The notes under the pieces are model-generated. The model made no database searches. It saw only the letters and a list, made by a program, of their open reading frames with translations, and was not told the DNA's origin. Shown in pieces: positions 41,616-51,404 of a stretch of DNA of 64,000 nt. Position numbers and translations under genes: made by a program. Source of the stretch: DASPHG01 sp963849605 (lineage in GTDB: Bacteria; Actinomycetota; Thermoleophilia; Solirubrobacterales; Thermoleophilaceae); contig CAWKHX010000015.1 of assembly GCA_963849605.1 (NCBI GenBank), positions 434,001 through 498,000 of the forward strand, given 5' to 3'. Position 1 is the first letter of the stretch, and each line of letters begins with the position of its first letter.

Positions 41616-42805
41616 CAGCCGTGGTCCTTCGGGTGCGGTTCGTCGCCCTCGTCCTCGTGCGCCGCGCCCGCTTCCGCGAGCTCGTGGGAGATCGCGGGCG
41701 CCTCCCGCTCCCGCTCGCCGGGATGCGTGTCCGGCGAGCGCTCGTCGACCGTGTACCAGCCCTTCACCTGCGCGCCGTAGACGTAGACGTCGTCGTACAG
41801 CGATGCGAGCTCGGGGAACGGGCTCTTCTCGGCGAACGCGACCGCCTCGTCGACCTTCGCCATCGCCTCCTCGTCGAGCTTCTCGAGATCGCCCTCTGAC
41901 ACCACGCCCTCGTCCACGAGCCGCTTGCCGAAGGTCTCGATCGGGTCGCGCTTGCGCCACTCCTCGACCTCCTCCTTCGTGCGGTACTCCTCGGGGTCGG
42001 CCATCGAGTGCCCGCGGAAGCGATAGGTCACGGCCTCGACGAGCTGCGGCTTGCGCTCCTCGCGCGCGCAGCGGACCGCCTCGGCGATCACGGCCTCGGT
42101 GTCGAGCACGTCCATCCCGTCGCACTGGCTGCCGGGGACGCCGAAGCCCTCGGCCTTCTTCGAGAGGTCGGTCACCGCGGAGTGGCGCTCGAGCGACGTG
42201 CCCATGCCGAACTGGTTGTTGATCACCATGAAGACGACCGGGAGCTTCCAGAGCGCGGCCAGGTTCATCGTCTCGCCGAAGGTGCCCTGGTTCGTGGCGC
42301 CGTCGCCGAACATGCAGAGCATCACGTCGTTCTCACCGCGGTAGTCCGCGGCCAGCGCGACGCCCGCCGCGAGCGGCAGGTTGCCGCCGACGATCCCGTA
42401 GCCGCCCAGGAAGCGGCGCTCGTAGTCGAACAGGTGCATCGACCCGCCGCGCCCGCCCGAGCAGCCGTCCTTCTTGCCGAATAGCTCGGCCATCACGGCC
42501 TCGGGCGGCGTTCCGCGCGCGATTGCCTGCCCGTGCTCGCGATATGTCGACATCAGGTAGTCGGTGGCCTCGAGCGCGTTCGTCGCTCCGACGATCGCCG
42601 CCTCCTCGCCGATGCACAGGTGCAGGAAGCCGCCGATCTTCGCCTTCGCGTACATCTCGCCCGCGCGCTCCTCGAAGCGCCGGATCAGCATCATCTTCGC
42701 GAGGATCTCGCGGCTCTTCTGCTTGGCCGGCAGCGCGCGGTCCTGCTTCCCGCCGCCGCTGTTCGAGCCGCCTCTGCGCTTGGTCGTCGACGCTCGGCTC
42801 GCCAT
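41615..42805 (-). CDS. pdhA: Pyruvate dehydrogenase E1 component, alpha subunit
   Basis: Protein of 396 residues. The TPP-binding motif runs from GDGATNQGTFGETMN (residues 167-181) to VVFMVINN. The regulatory-loop-type segment YRFRGHSMADPEEY follows. GFLHLCIGEEAAIVG and GGSMHLFDYERRF are family blocks. The C-terminus has an unusual charged extension of about 45 residues (ERSPDTHPGERER...), and the N-terminus a basic Ser/Gly tail of 25. First gene of the operon pdhA-pdhB-pdhC-nucleotidyltransferase. Its start is 32 bases from the divergent dioxygenase-like gene. Confidence 0.92.
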   Translation of the reverse strand: MASRASTTKRRGGSNSGGGKQDRALPAKQKSREILAKMMLIRRFEERAGEMYAKAKIGGFLHLCIGEEAAIVGATNALEATDYLMSTYREHGQAIARGTPPEAVMAELFGKKDGCSGGRGGSMHLFDYERRFLGGYGIVGGNLPLAAGVALAADYRGENDVMLCMFGDGATNQGTFGETMNLAALWKLPVVFMVINNQFGMGTSLERHSAVTDLSKKAEGFGVPGSQCDGMDVLDTEAVIAEAVRCAREERKPQLVEAVTYRFRGHSMADPEEYRTKEEVEEWRKRDPIETFGKRLVDEGVVSEGDLEKLDEEAMAKVDEAVAFAEKSPFPELASLYDDVYVYGAQVKGWYTVDERSPDTHPGEREREAPAISHELAEAGAAHEDEGDEPHPKDHG

Positions 42806-42815
42806 TGACCTTGAC

Positions 42816-42829
42816 GTTAGCCGGTTAAC
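42816..42829. promoter_or_regulatory. Near-palindrome in the pdhA / dioxygenase divergent region
   Basis: GTTAGCCGGTTAAC matches its own reverse complement at 12 of 14 positions. It fills half of the 32-base gap between two divergent starts, a natural site for a repressor controlling both. No regulator gene is adjacent. Confidence 0.35.
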
Positions 42830-42837
42830 TTGAACGC

Positions 42838-43602
42838 ATGCACGTCGCGCGAGTCGCCCTGCGGGTATCGGATGTAGACCGCAGCGTCGACTGGTACGGA
42901 CGCGTCGTCGGGCTCGCGCTGCGCGACCGCGAAAACGGGCTGGCGACCCTCGGTGCGCCGGACGGCGGCCCCGTCCTGCTCGAGCTGCGTGCGGCCGAGC
43001 GGCCGGGCACGGCGCCGCGCGCGGCGGCGGGCCTCTTCCACACCGCCTTCCGCTATCCGACGCGGTCTCAGCTCGGCGCGGCGCTGCGGCGCATCGTCTC
43101 CGGCCGCGAGTCCTTCACCGGCGCGTCCGATCACGCGGTGTCGGAGGCCCTCTATCTCGATGACCCCGACGGGATCGGCGTGGAGATCTACCACGACAGG
43201 CCGCGCGACGAATGGCCGCCCCCGCGCGCCGGCGACAAGGTGTTCATGACGACGGAGCCGCTCGACGTCGATGGCGTGCTCGCTACCGCCGAGGGCGACC
43301 TTCCCGACGCCGCCTCGGGCACGGACGTCGGTCACGTGCATCTCAAGGTCGCCGACGTCGAGCAGGCGGTGGCGTTCTGGACGCAGGAAGTCGGGATGGA
43401 GCTGATGGCGCGCTACGGCGCGGACGCGGCCTTCATTGCGGATGCGGGCTACCACCACCATGTCGGCGCGAACAGCTGGTACTCGCGCGGCGCGCAGCTC
43501 GAGCCCCGGGACGGGCCCGGTCTCGACAGCGTTGTCATCGCCGGGGGACCCGCACGCACGCTCACGACGCCGGACGGCATCGAGGTCGTGTTCGAGCCCT
43601 AG
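42838..43602 (+). CDS. Two-domain VOC protein, catechol 2,3-dioxygenase-like
   Basis: Protein of 254 residues with two VOC modules. The first starts VARVALRVSDVDRSVDWYGR with ALYLDDPDGIGVEIYHDR. The second starts GHVHLKVADVEQAVAFWTQE with GYHHHVGANSWYSRG. Metal ligands can be read as His in GHVHL, His in YHHHVG and Glu near the end (IEVVFEP). This matches CatE/YfiE-type extradiol enzymes of Gram-positive bacteria. Ring-cleavage activity is not proven. Shares CTAG stops with the DsbA-type gene. Confidence 0.82.
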   Translation: MHVARVALRVSDVDRSVDWYGRVVGLALRDRENGLATLGAPDGGPVLLELRAAERPGTAPRAAAGLFHTAFRYPTRSQLGAALRRIVSGRESFTGASDHAVSEALYLDDPDGIGVEIYHDRPRDEWPPPRAGDKVFMTTEPLDVDGVLATAEGDLPDAASGTDVGHVHLKVADVEQAVAFWTQEVGMELMARYGADAAFIADAGYHHHVGANSWYSRGAQLEPRDGPGLDSVVIAGGPARTLTTPDGIEVVFEP

Positions 43603-44190
43603 GCGCCGGCGGCGGCGGCCGCCGCCTCCTCGAGCCGGTCGTCTCCCCAGAAGAGCTCGCCGTCGACGGCGATGGTCGGAACCCCGCGGACGCCGAGCTC
43701 GTAGGCGTCGTTCGTGGCGCTCACCAGCCCGTCCTTGACTGTGCGCGACTCGAGGCCCTTCAGCAGCGCGTTCGGGTGCAGCTCGCATGCGGCGCCCGCG
43801 ATCAGGACCGTGTCCTCGTCGAGGGTGCGGCCCGCCGCGAAGATCTGGCGGAAGAGGGCGAGCGAGTACGCCACCGCTCGCCCCGAGCCCTTGGCGAACG
43901 TTGCCGCGCGGGCGCCGATCACCGAGTACGTGTCGATCGGCCAGCCGGGAGGCCGCTGCAGGCCCGGCAGCCCGCGCTCCGCGGCGCGGGCCTCGATCTC
44001 GCCCCAGTGGGCCTCGTGGTCGCCCCCCGGGTCGAACGACCACGGCCTGCGGCCGGTCTGCTTGAGGATGTGCCCGAACGAGATCGGCCGCCACTCGGGC
44101 ACGACCGGCATGACCGAGTTCACGCGTTCCGCGGCGAGGTACGAGTAGGGCGAGTAGAAGTCGTAGAAGAAGATCGGCTGCGCGGCGGCG

Positions 44191-44198
<8 letters not shown>
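43599..44198 (-). CDS. DsbA-family 2-hydroxychromene-2-carboxylate isomerase-like protein
   Basis: Thioredoxin-fold protein of 199 residues (kappa-class GST/HCCA isomerase type). FYDFYSPYSYLAAERV has Ser where DsbA has the redox Cys, which is normal for the isomerase group, and GVRGVPTIAVDGELFWGDDRL supplies the cis-proline and C-terminal signature. It would isomerise aromatic breakdown products using glutathione or another thiol. The extradiol-like enzyme next door supports an aromatic theme. Its start overlaps the E3 gene by 8 bases. Confidence 0.85.
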
Positions 44199-45567
<1,369 letters not shown>

Positions 45568-45580
45568 GCGGCCCGCCAGC

Positions 45581-46078
45581 CTACTGATCGCGCCTGGGCA
45601 TCTGGATTCGCGCCATCGCCTTGACCATCTTCCAGAACAGGATGCCCGCCGGGATGATGATCGCCAGCAGCACCAGGACTCCCCAGATGTCCCGCGCGGT
45701 CACAAGCACGAGCGAGAAGATCACGATCAAGAGCCCGAGCAGCGTCTGCATGCCGAGAACTGCCCAGTAGCGCACGTTCCACATGCCCCACGCCGCCGTC
45801 AGCATCAGCGCGCTGAACGCGAGGACGCCGACAATCTGGGGCCGCTCGCCGTCGACCTCGAACCCGGCGAAGTAGAACCCGATGTTCGCGAGGCCGAGCG
45901 CGGCAGCGACGATCGCTCCGATGGTCACGGGGGTCGGCCGCTCGCCGGGCGCGAGCGGCTCGAGCGCGGCGCGCGCTGCCGCGTTCTTCTGCTCGGAGCG
46001 CGACGGCGGCTGCGGTTCCTGCGGCTGCGCTTGCGCGGCGCCGCGCTGGCGCCGCTTTCGCTTCTGCCTACTCGACAT
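45581..46078 (-). CDS. Membrane protein with basic cytoplasmic N-terminus, unknown function
   Basis: Protein of 165 residues. The first 48 are basic and glutamine-rich (MSSRQKRKRRQRGAAQAQ). Four hydrophobic segments follow (about 52-72, 80-98, 104-128, 131-152), and it ends in KAMARIQMPRRDQ. No known family. ATG 46078 lies 11 bases inside the end of thiE, so it is probably translated from the thiE transcript and lies 13 bases before lpdA. Confidence 0.65.
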   Translation of the reverse strand: MSSRQKRKRRQRGAAQAQPQEPQPPSRSEQKNAAARAALEPLAPGERPTPVTIGAIVAAALGLANIGFYFAGFEVDGERPQIVGVLAFSALMLTAAWGMWNVRYWAVLGMQTLLGLLIVIFSLVLVTARDIWGVLVLLAIIIPAGILFWKMVKAMARIQMPRRDQ

Positions 46079-46709
46079 TCGCGGGGGTCTCCTCCAGCGC
46101 GGCCCGCAGGCCGGCGGCGGCGGCGCGGGGCTCGGGTGCGTCGCGGATCGCGCGCACGACCGCCACGCGCGGTGCGCCCGCCGCGGCAACCTCGGTCACG
46201 TTCGCCCCGTCGATGCCGCCGATCGCGAACCACGGCCGCTCGGCGACGTCCGCCGCATGCCGGACCAGCTCCAGGCCGACCGCCGGGTAGTCCGGCTTCG
46301 TGGGCGTCGCGTACACGGGCCCGACGCACACGTAGTCGGCGTCGGTCTCGAGCGCGGCTGCGAGCTGCTCGCGGGAATGGGTCGAGAGCCCGATCAGCAG
46401 CTCCGGCCCGACGCGCTCACGCACGCGCGTGACCGGCTCGTCGGCCTGGCCCACATGCACGCCGTCCGCTCCGGCCGCCACGGCCAGGTCGGGGCGGTCG
46501 TTCAAGACGAAGAGCGCTCCGTACTCGGTGCACAGGGCCCGAAACGTCGCGGCCGCGCTGAGGATGTCCTCATCCGGCGCGTCCTTCTCCCGCAGCTGGA
46601 GGACGTCCACGCCGCCCGCGAGCGCCTCGCGCAGCGCGGGCTCGGACGTTCCTGCATCGGTGACGAAGTAGAGGCGCGCCTCGGCGAGTCGCGCCGTGTC
46701 GGCCGCCAT
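46068..46709 (-). CDS. thiE: Thiamine phosphate synthase
   Basis: TIM-barrel enzyme of 213 residues that joins HMP-PP and the thiazole phosphate. Marks are LYFVTDAG, VLQLREKDAPDEDI, FVLNDRPDLAVAAGADGVHVGQ (pyrophosphate and Mg binding), VCVGPVYATPTKP and FAIGGIDGANVTEV. It is on the opposite strand and about 2 kb from the riboswitch-led thiOSG operon and has no visible riboswitch of its own. Confidence 0.93.
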   Translation of the reverse strand: MAADTARLAEARLYFVTDAGTSEPALREALAGGVDVLQLREKDAPDEDILSAAATFRALCTEYGALFVLNDRPDLAVAAGADGVHVGQADEPVTRVRERVGPELLIGLSTHSREQLAAALETDADYVCVGPVYATPTKPDYPAVGLELVRHAADVAERPWFAIGGIDGANVTEVAAAGAPRVAVVRAIRDAPEPRAAAAGLRAALEETPANVE

Positions 46710-46731
46710 GCGGCCGCGGGACCTAGATCAC

Positions 46732-48258
46732 CTAGCGGCGGACGGCCTTCAGCTTGGCGCTGGTGTGCCCGCCCGCCTTGAAGCGGTACTTGCGCTTGCC
46801 CGCGCCGGATACGCGGAAGTTCTTGCGGAAGTAGCCGCGCTTCGCGGTCGTGGCCGTGCCGAGCTTGCGCCACTTCCCGCCACGGCGCGACTGAATCGTG
46901 ACGGTGCGCCCGGCGCCGGCCGAGCGGAAGCCGCCCCACACCTCGATCTTGCGCCCGCGGCCGAGCCGGACGAAGAACGGCAGCCTGTACGCGTTGTAGA
47001 CGCCCGGCTTCGCCTTGCCGCTGTGGAACCGGAGCCCGGTCTGGAAGGCGCCCCTGTCCTGCTCGTCGCGGAGGAGGTACTGGGAGTACGACGCCACGTG
47101 CCGGTTGCGCCACGCGAGCCACTCGCTCAACCCCATGAAGCCGGGGACCTTGCCGATCGGCGTCTGGAAGAAGTCGGGCGGATCGGTCTGGTAGCCGAAC
47201 TCGGTGAGCCACACCTTCATGTGCGGGTGCTCGAGGCGGTTCTTGCGGCCGAGCTTCTTGAGCGTCTTGACGAGCCGGTTCAGGTAGCTGATCGAGACGT
47301 CGTCGCGATGCTCGGCCCTCACGTTGGGCCCGCCGGCGAGCGTGTACGGATGGTGGGCGAAGCCCGTTCCCGGGAGCGGATGGAAGTTGTCACAGCCGCG
47401 CTTGCGCGCCCGCTTGCCGTGGAATGGCTTGAAGCGCCGGTTGACGCAGGCCATCTCGCGGATGAACTCGAGCGGGCGGATCCGGTTGCTGGCGGCGCCG
47501 TACGGGACGAGCTCGCCGATCAGGAACGTATCGCTGCCATGGCCGCTCGCCGACAGGCCGGCGTCGGCCGCGTTCGCGAGCCGGCGGTAGTGATGCGGCG
47601 CGTACGGGCGGCCCTTGACGTGCTGAGGCGAGAGCCAGTTGCCCAGGTTGGGCTCGTTCCAGGCCGACCAGATGTCGACGCGCGGAAGGCCGGTCCCCGC
47701 TTGAGCGGGCGATGCCTGTGCGGGCAGCGGCAGCGGGAGGTCGGGATCGTCCGGCGGCGCAGGGCCGGGCGTGTCGCCGACGCTGCTCGCCGTGTACGAG
47801 CCCGAGTAGCGCGTGCCGACCGCCTTGACGAACTTGCGGAACTCGCCGACGTCGGGACGCTTCGACCCCGGGACGCCACCCGGCTTGGATGCCCAATCAG
47901 GCGCCAGGCCGCCGAGCATGAGCATCACGCGCATCCCGCGCGCCTGTGCGTCGCGGATGAGGTCGTCGTACGGAGCCCAGGCGGTCGCCGAGTAGTCGGC
48001 CGGGTCCGCACCGTCGAAGCCGGCGGGCTTCTGGTTGCCGCCGGGCGCGAGCGTGCGCCACACCGCCGCCACCTTGACGACGTCGACTCCGAGCCCGTCG
48101 AGCTCGTTCAGGCCCGCGGTGCGCGCGTCGTTGCCGGAGCCGCGGAGGACGAAGTCGTCCTGGAAAATCGAGAGCTGGCCCTTATTCGCGAGGGCAGGGG
48201 CGGGCACCGCGGCGAGCGCCACGACTGCGAAGACGGCTGTGAGAACGCGTTTGAGCAT
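46732..48258 (-). CDS. Exported glycoside-hydrolase-like (clan A type) protein
   Basis: Secreted protein of 508 residues with a signal peptide (about 1-24). A (beta/alpha)8 barrel follows with the acid/base glutamate in IWSAWNEPNLGNWL near 198 and the nucleophile glutamate in MKVWLTEFGYQT near 352. That is the pair of clan-A families such as GH5 and GH39. The last 90 residues are a basic beta domain (RTVTIQSRRGGKWRKLG). Which glycan it cuts cannot be told. Confidence 0.78.
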   Translation of the reverse strand: MLKRVLTAVFAVVALAAVPAPALANKGQLSIFQDDFVLRGSGNDARTAGLNELDGLGVDVVKVAAVWRTLAPGGNQKPAGFDGADPADYSATAWAPYDDLIRDAQARGMRVMLMLGGLAPDWASKPGGVPGSKRPDVGEFRKFVKAVGTRYSGSYTASSVGDTPGPAPPDDPDLPLPLPAQASPAQAGTGLPRVDIWSAWNEPNLGNWLSPQHVKGRPYAPHHYRRLANAADAGLSASGHGSDTFLIGELVPYGAASNRIRPLEFIREMACVNRRFKPFHGKRARKRGCDNFHPLPGTGFAHHPYTLAGGPNVRAEHRDDVSISYLNRLVKTLKKLGRKNRLEHPHMKVWLTEFGYQTDPPDFFQTPIGKVPGFMGLSEWLAWRNRHVASYSQYLLRDEQDRGAFQTGLRFHSGKAKPGVYNAYRLPFFVRLGRGRKIEVWGGFRSAGAGRTVTIQSRRGGKWRKLGTATTAKRGYFRKNFRVSGAGKRKYRFKAGGHTSAKLKAVRR

Positions 48259-48304
48259 GGAAACGGTGGGTGCGAGCCCCAGTAACCAGCCAGACCTACC
48301 CTGG

Positions 48305-48335
48305 TTGCGGTGCGCGGAAAACCTCGCGCTACGAT
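48305..48335 (+). promoter_or_regulatory. Candidate promoter of the thi operon
   Basis: TTGCGG at 48305-48310 and TACGAT at 48330-48335, 19 bases apart. The predicted start falls just before the riboswitch. The same TTGCGG-N19-TAnnnT form occurs before the cupredoxin operon. Confidence 0.35.
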
Positions 48336-48345
48336 TGCCACGAGC

Positions 48346-48431
48346 TACGGGAGCTCGGTAAACCGGGCTGAGAGGGCGGCTGGATCGCCGCCGACCGTCG
48401 AACCTGATCCGGGTAATGCCGGCGCAGAGGA
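48346..48431 (+). ncRNA. TPP riboswitch (THI element)
   Basis: The leader carries the conserved blocks in order: ACGGGAGCTCGG, then CGGGCTGAGAGGG, a variable GC hairpin (GGCGGCTGGATCGCCGCC), GACCG, GAACCTGATCCGGGTAATGCC and GGCGCAGAGGA. These are the pyrimidine- and pyrophosphate-sensing arms of the TPP aptamer. It ends 4 bases before the ATG of thiO, and its last bases GAGG form the ribosome site. Control by hiding that site when TPP binds is the natural reading. Confidence 0.93.
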
Positions 48432-48434
48432 ACG

Positions 48435-49529
48435 ATGAGCGTACCTCTCCAAGACAATCGCAAGGACGTCGCCGTCGTAGGCGGCGGCATTATCGGTCTC
48501 GCGTGCGCATGGCACGCCGCCCGGCGCGGCATGTCAGTCGTCGTGCTCGAGCGCGACCGCCTGGGCGGTGGCGCGTCCGGCGTTGCGGCGGGGATGCTCG
48601 CGCCCGTCACCGAGGCGGACTTCGGCGAGGACGAGCTGCTCGAGTTGAACGTCGCCGCGGCCGAGCGCTGGCCGGCTTTCGCCGCCGAGCTCGCCGAGGC
48701 GTCGGGCGTCGGGACGGGGTTCCGCGAGACCGGCGCGCTCGTGGTCGCAGCGGATCGCGACGACGCCGAGGAGCTTCAGCGCCTGGCCGAGCTACACGCG
48801 TCGCTCGGACTTCCGTCGCGCTGGATCGGGCCGCGCGAGGCGCGCGCGCTCGAGCCCGGTCTGTCGCCGCGCGTGCGGGGGGCGATCCACGCTCCGCGCG
48901 ACCATCAGGCCGATCCAGCCGCGACCGTGCGCGCGCTCGCGGCGGCCTGCCGCAGCGCGGGTGTCGAGCTGCGCGAGCATGTGGAGGTCGCCGAGCTGGT
49001 CCAGACCGGCGGCGCCGTGACGGGCGTCGCCACGGCGACCGCGGAGGTGTCGCGCGAGGACAGTGGTGGTCGCCGCCGGCGCCTGGAGCGCGGGCCTGTA
49101 TCCGGACGCGCCCCGCGATTCGCCCGGTCAAGGGCCAGATCGCGACGCTGCGCGCACCGCGATCCGGCGCTCGCGCCGGCACACGTCGTGCGGACGCCGC
49201 GCTGCTACCTGCTCTCGCGCGAGGATGGCCGAGTCGTGCTCGGCGCGACCGTCGAGGAGCGCGGCTTCGATACCAGCACGACGGCCGACGGCGTCTTCCG
49301 GCTGCTCGAGGCGGCGCGCGAGGTCCTGCCCGACGTGGGGGAGCTCGAGTGGACGGGCGTCCGGGCCGGGCTGCGACCCGGCACGCCCGACAATCTCCCT
49401 GTCGTCGGGCCCGGCAGCGTGGACGGCCTCGTGTGGGCGACGGGCCACTACCGGAACGGCGTGCTGCTCGCTCCCCTCACCGGAGAGACGGTTGCGAGCA
49501 TCCTCACCGGGGAGAAGGTGGGGCGATGA
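48435..49529 (+). CDS. thiO: Glycine oxidase ThiO, with three apparent single-base shifts
   Basis: FAD enzyme that oxidises glycine to the imine used for the thiazole ring. VVGGGIIGLACAWHAARRG binds FAD, and GVRAGLRPGTPDNLPVVGP near the end is typical. In the middle the homologous protein moves through three frames. VSRE ends the first near 49058, TVVVAAGAWSAGLYPDAPR lies in the second, IRPVKGQIATLRAPRSGA in the third from about 49118, and AHVVRTPRCYLLSRED resumes the first from about 49175. Each step is one extra base, so the total keeps the final frame. Coupled to thiS by ATGA. Confidence 0.82.
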   Translation: MSVPLQDNRKDVAVVGGGIIGLACAWHAARRGMSVVVLERDRLGGGASGVAAGMLAPVTEADFGEDELLELNVAAAERWPAFAAELAEASGVGTGFRETGALVVAADRDDAEELQRLAELHASLGLPSRWIGPREARALEPGLSPRVRGAIHAPRDHQADPAATVRALAAACRSAGVELREHVEVAELVQTGGAVTGVATATAEVSREDSGGRRRRLERGPVSGRAPRFARSRARSRRCAHRDPALAPAHVVRTPRCYLLSREDGRVVLGATVEERGFDTSTTADGVFRLLEAAREVLPDVGELEWTGVRAGLRPGTPDNLPVVGPGSVDGLVWATGHYRNGVLLAPLTGETVASILTGEKVGR

Positions 49530-49732
49530 GGATCGTGCTGAACGGCGAGCCGCGCGAGTTGCGCACTTCCGCCACGGTCGTCGACGCGGTCGACGCAAGT
49601 GGCGCCCCCGAGTCGCGCGACGGCGTCGCGGTGGCCGTGGGCGGCGAGGTCGTTCCGCGCAGCAGCTGGGCTGACCGCACGCTCGCCGAGGGCGACCAGG
49701 TCGAGGTGCTCCAGGCGGTGCAGGGTGGCTGA
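49526..49732 (+). CDS. thiS: Sulfur carrier protein ThiS
   Basis: Ubiquitin-like protein of 68 residues beginning MRIVLNGEPRELRTSATVV and ending EVLQAVQGG. The terminal Gly-Gly is the site of adenylation and thiocarboxylation. It overlaps thiO by ATGA and thiG by 8 bases. The activating enzyme ThiF is not encoded in this window. Confidence 0.92.
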   Translation: MRIVLNGEPRELRTSATVVDAVDASGAPESRDGVAVAVGGEVVPRSSWADRTLAEGDQVEVLQAVQGG

Positions 49733-50498
49733 GCCGCTCACCATCGCCGGCCGCGAGCTCCGCTCGCGGCTCATCATCGGGACCGGCGGGTTCCGCAGCC
49801 TCGACACGCTGAGCCGTGCGGTCACGGAATCCGGAGCCGAGATCGCGACCGTGGCGTTGCGCCGGATCGACGCGTCCGCGCAGGGGTCGGTGCTCGACGT
49901 TCTCCGCGACCAGGGCCTGTTCGTCCTGCCGAACACGGCCGGCTGCTTCACCGCTCGCGACGCCGTGACCACGGCGCGCCTCGGCCGCGAGGCGCTCGGG
50001 ACGGAGTGGGTCAAGCTCGAGGTGATCGGCGACGACAAGACGCTCCTTCCCGATCCGGCAGAGCTGCTCAACGCCGCTGAGACGCTCGTGGGCGAAGGCT
50101 TCACGGTGCTGCCGTACACAAGCGACGACCCAGTGCTCGCCCAGCGCCTCGAGGCGGCGGGCTGCGCGGCCGTGATGCCGCTCGGCTCGCCGATCGGCAG
50201 CGGCATGGGCATCCGCAACCCGTACAACCTCCGCCTGATCGTCGAGAGCGCGGGTGTGCCCGTGATCCTCGACGCTGGGATCGGGACGGCGTCGGACGCG
50301 ACCCTGGCGATGGAGCTCGGCTGCGACGGCATCCTGCTCGCGAGCGCGATATCGCGTGCCGAGGATCCGATCGCGATGGCGCGTGCCATGCGCTTGGCGG
50401 TCGAGGCCGGCGCGCTCGCGCGCGCAGCCGGCCGGATACCCCGCCGTCTCTACGCCGAGGCCTCGAGCCCGGTGGAGGGCGTCGCGGAGCTGACGTGA
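49725..50498 (+). CDS. thiG: Thiazole synthase ThiG
   Basis: TIM-barrel enzyme of 257 residues that builds the thiazole phosphate from DXP, ThiS thiocarboxylate and dehydroglycine. LIIGTGGFRSL opens the barrel. Lys97 in WVKLEVIGDDKTLLPDP forms the imine with DXP, and MPLGSPIGSGMGIRNP and VILDAGIGTASDA bind phosphate. Start GTG 49725 lies inside the end of thiS. Confidence 0.95.
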   Translation: MAEPLTIAGRELRSRLIIGTGGFRSLDTLSRAVTESGAEIATVALRRIDASAQGSVLDVLRDQGLFVLPNTAGCFTARDAVTTARLGREALGTEWVKLEVIGDDKTLLPDPAELLNAAETLVGEGFTVLPYTSDDPVLAQRLEAAGCAAVMPLGSPIGSGMGIRNPYNLRLIVESAGVPVILDAGIGTASDATLAMELGCDGILLASAISRAEDPIAMARAMRLAVEAGALARAAGRIPRRLYAEASSPVEGVAELT

Positions 50499-50977
50499 CG
50501 CACGGGCAGCTCGAGCCACTCGCGCCGGACACGCTGGCCGACCGCTGGCTCGACGCCTGGGACACCGGCCGGTTCGAGTCGGTATGCACCGTCGACGTCC
50601 ACTACGAGGACCCGGCCACACGCGAGCCGCTCACCGGCCGCGGCCCGCTCGAGGAGCACGCCCGCATGCTCCATGACGCGTTCCCCGACCTGCGGCTCGA
50701 GCGCACCGGCCCGCGTGTAGGCGACGAGCACTATGCATGCGTCCCGTGGCGCGCCGCCGGAACCCATCGTGGCCAGCTCGGCGCGCTGCCGGGCAGCAAC
50801 CGCTTCGTCACCGTCCACGGGGTCCACTTCGTCGAGCTCGCGGACGGCCGCGTCCGGCGCGCGCGCGGCTTCTTCGACCTCTATGAGGCCGGCATCCAGC
50901 TCGGTCTCCTGCCGGGTCGCGGCAGCCTCAGCGAGACGGCGCTGCTCCTGCTGCGCGGCTTCGGCTTCAGGCGTTAG
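50495..50977 (+). CDS. SnoaL-type ester cyclase / NTF2-like protein
   Basis: Protein of 160 residues starting at GTG 50495, overlapping the thiG stop as GTGA. It has the NTF2-like plan: LADRWLDAWDTGRFESV first helix, VHYEDPATREPLTGRGPLEE with the DP(A)-type strand, DAFPDLRLERTGP, and WRAAGTHRGQLGALPGS. It is closest to SnoaL-like polyketide cyclases, not to the MSQENV array. A place in a thiamine operon under TPP control is unusual; a role in thiamine salvage or detoxification is a guess. Confidence 0.78.
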   Translation: MTHGQLEPLAPDTLADRWLDAWDTGRFESVCTVDVHYEDPATREPLTGRGPLEEHARMLHDAFPDLRLERTGPRVGDEHYACVPWRAAGTHRGQLGALPGSNRFVTVHGVHFVELADGRVRRARGFFDLYEAGIQLGLLPGRGSLSETALLLLRGFGFRR

Positions 50978-51391
50978 CTATTTGACAGTGATCGTTCCAC
51001 TCATGCCCGGTGCGTGAACCGTGCACTCGTAGCTGATCTCTCCGGGGGTCGTGAAGGTCTCCGAGAAGGTGTCGCCCTCGCCCATCGCGCCCGGATCGCC
51101 CGAGCTGAAGTCCGGACCGGGGCCGTCGGTCTTCGTGACGTCGTGACCGATCGACTCGTCGTTGGTCCACGTGACGGTGTCGCCCTTGTTGATCGTGATC
51201 GAGTCGGGGTTGAAGGCGATGTCCTTCATCGAGACCTCGACGGTCTCGCCGTTCTTCGCGGAAGGCGGCGCCGTTGTCTCGGTGGGCGTCGTCGGGGCGC
51301 TGGGAGCCCCACCGTCGTCATCATCGTCGTCGCCGCATGCGGCGAGCGTGAGAGCAAGGCAGGCGATGAGAAGAACCAGAAGCTTTTTCAT
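50978..51391 (-). CDS. Cupredoxin lipoprotein
   Basis: Lipid-anchored electron-transfer-type protein of 137 residues. The signal peptide ends in the lipobox LTLAACGDDDDD (Cys19), followed by a Thr/Pro linker. The plastocyanin-like domain shows copper ligands His in SIGHDVTK and Cys-His-Met in YECTVHAPGMSG. It is the third type I copper protein in the window. Convergent with the SnoaL-type gene with no gap. Confidence 0.85.
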   Translation of the reverse strand: MKKLLVLLIACLALTLAACGDDDDDDGGAPSAPTTPTETTAPPSAKNGETVEVSMKDIAFNPDSITINKGDTVTWTNDESIGHDVTKTDGPGPDFSSGDPGAMGEGDTFSETFTTPGEISYECTVHAPGMSGTITVK

Positions 51392-51404
51392 GCTTCGCAG
51401 CCTA

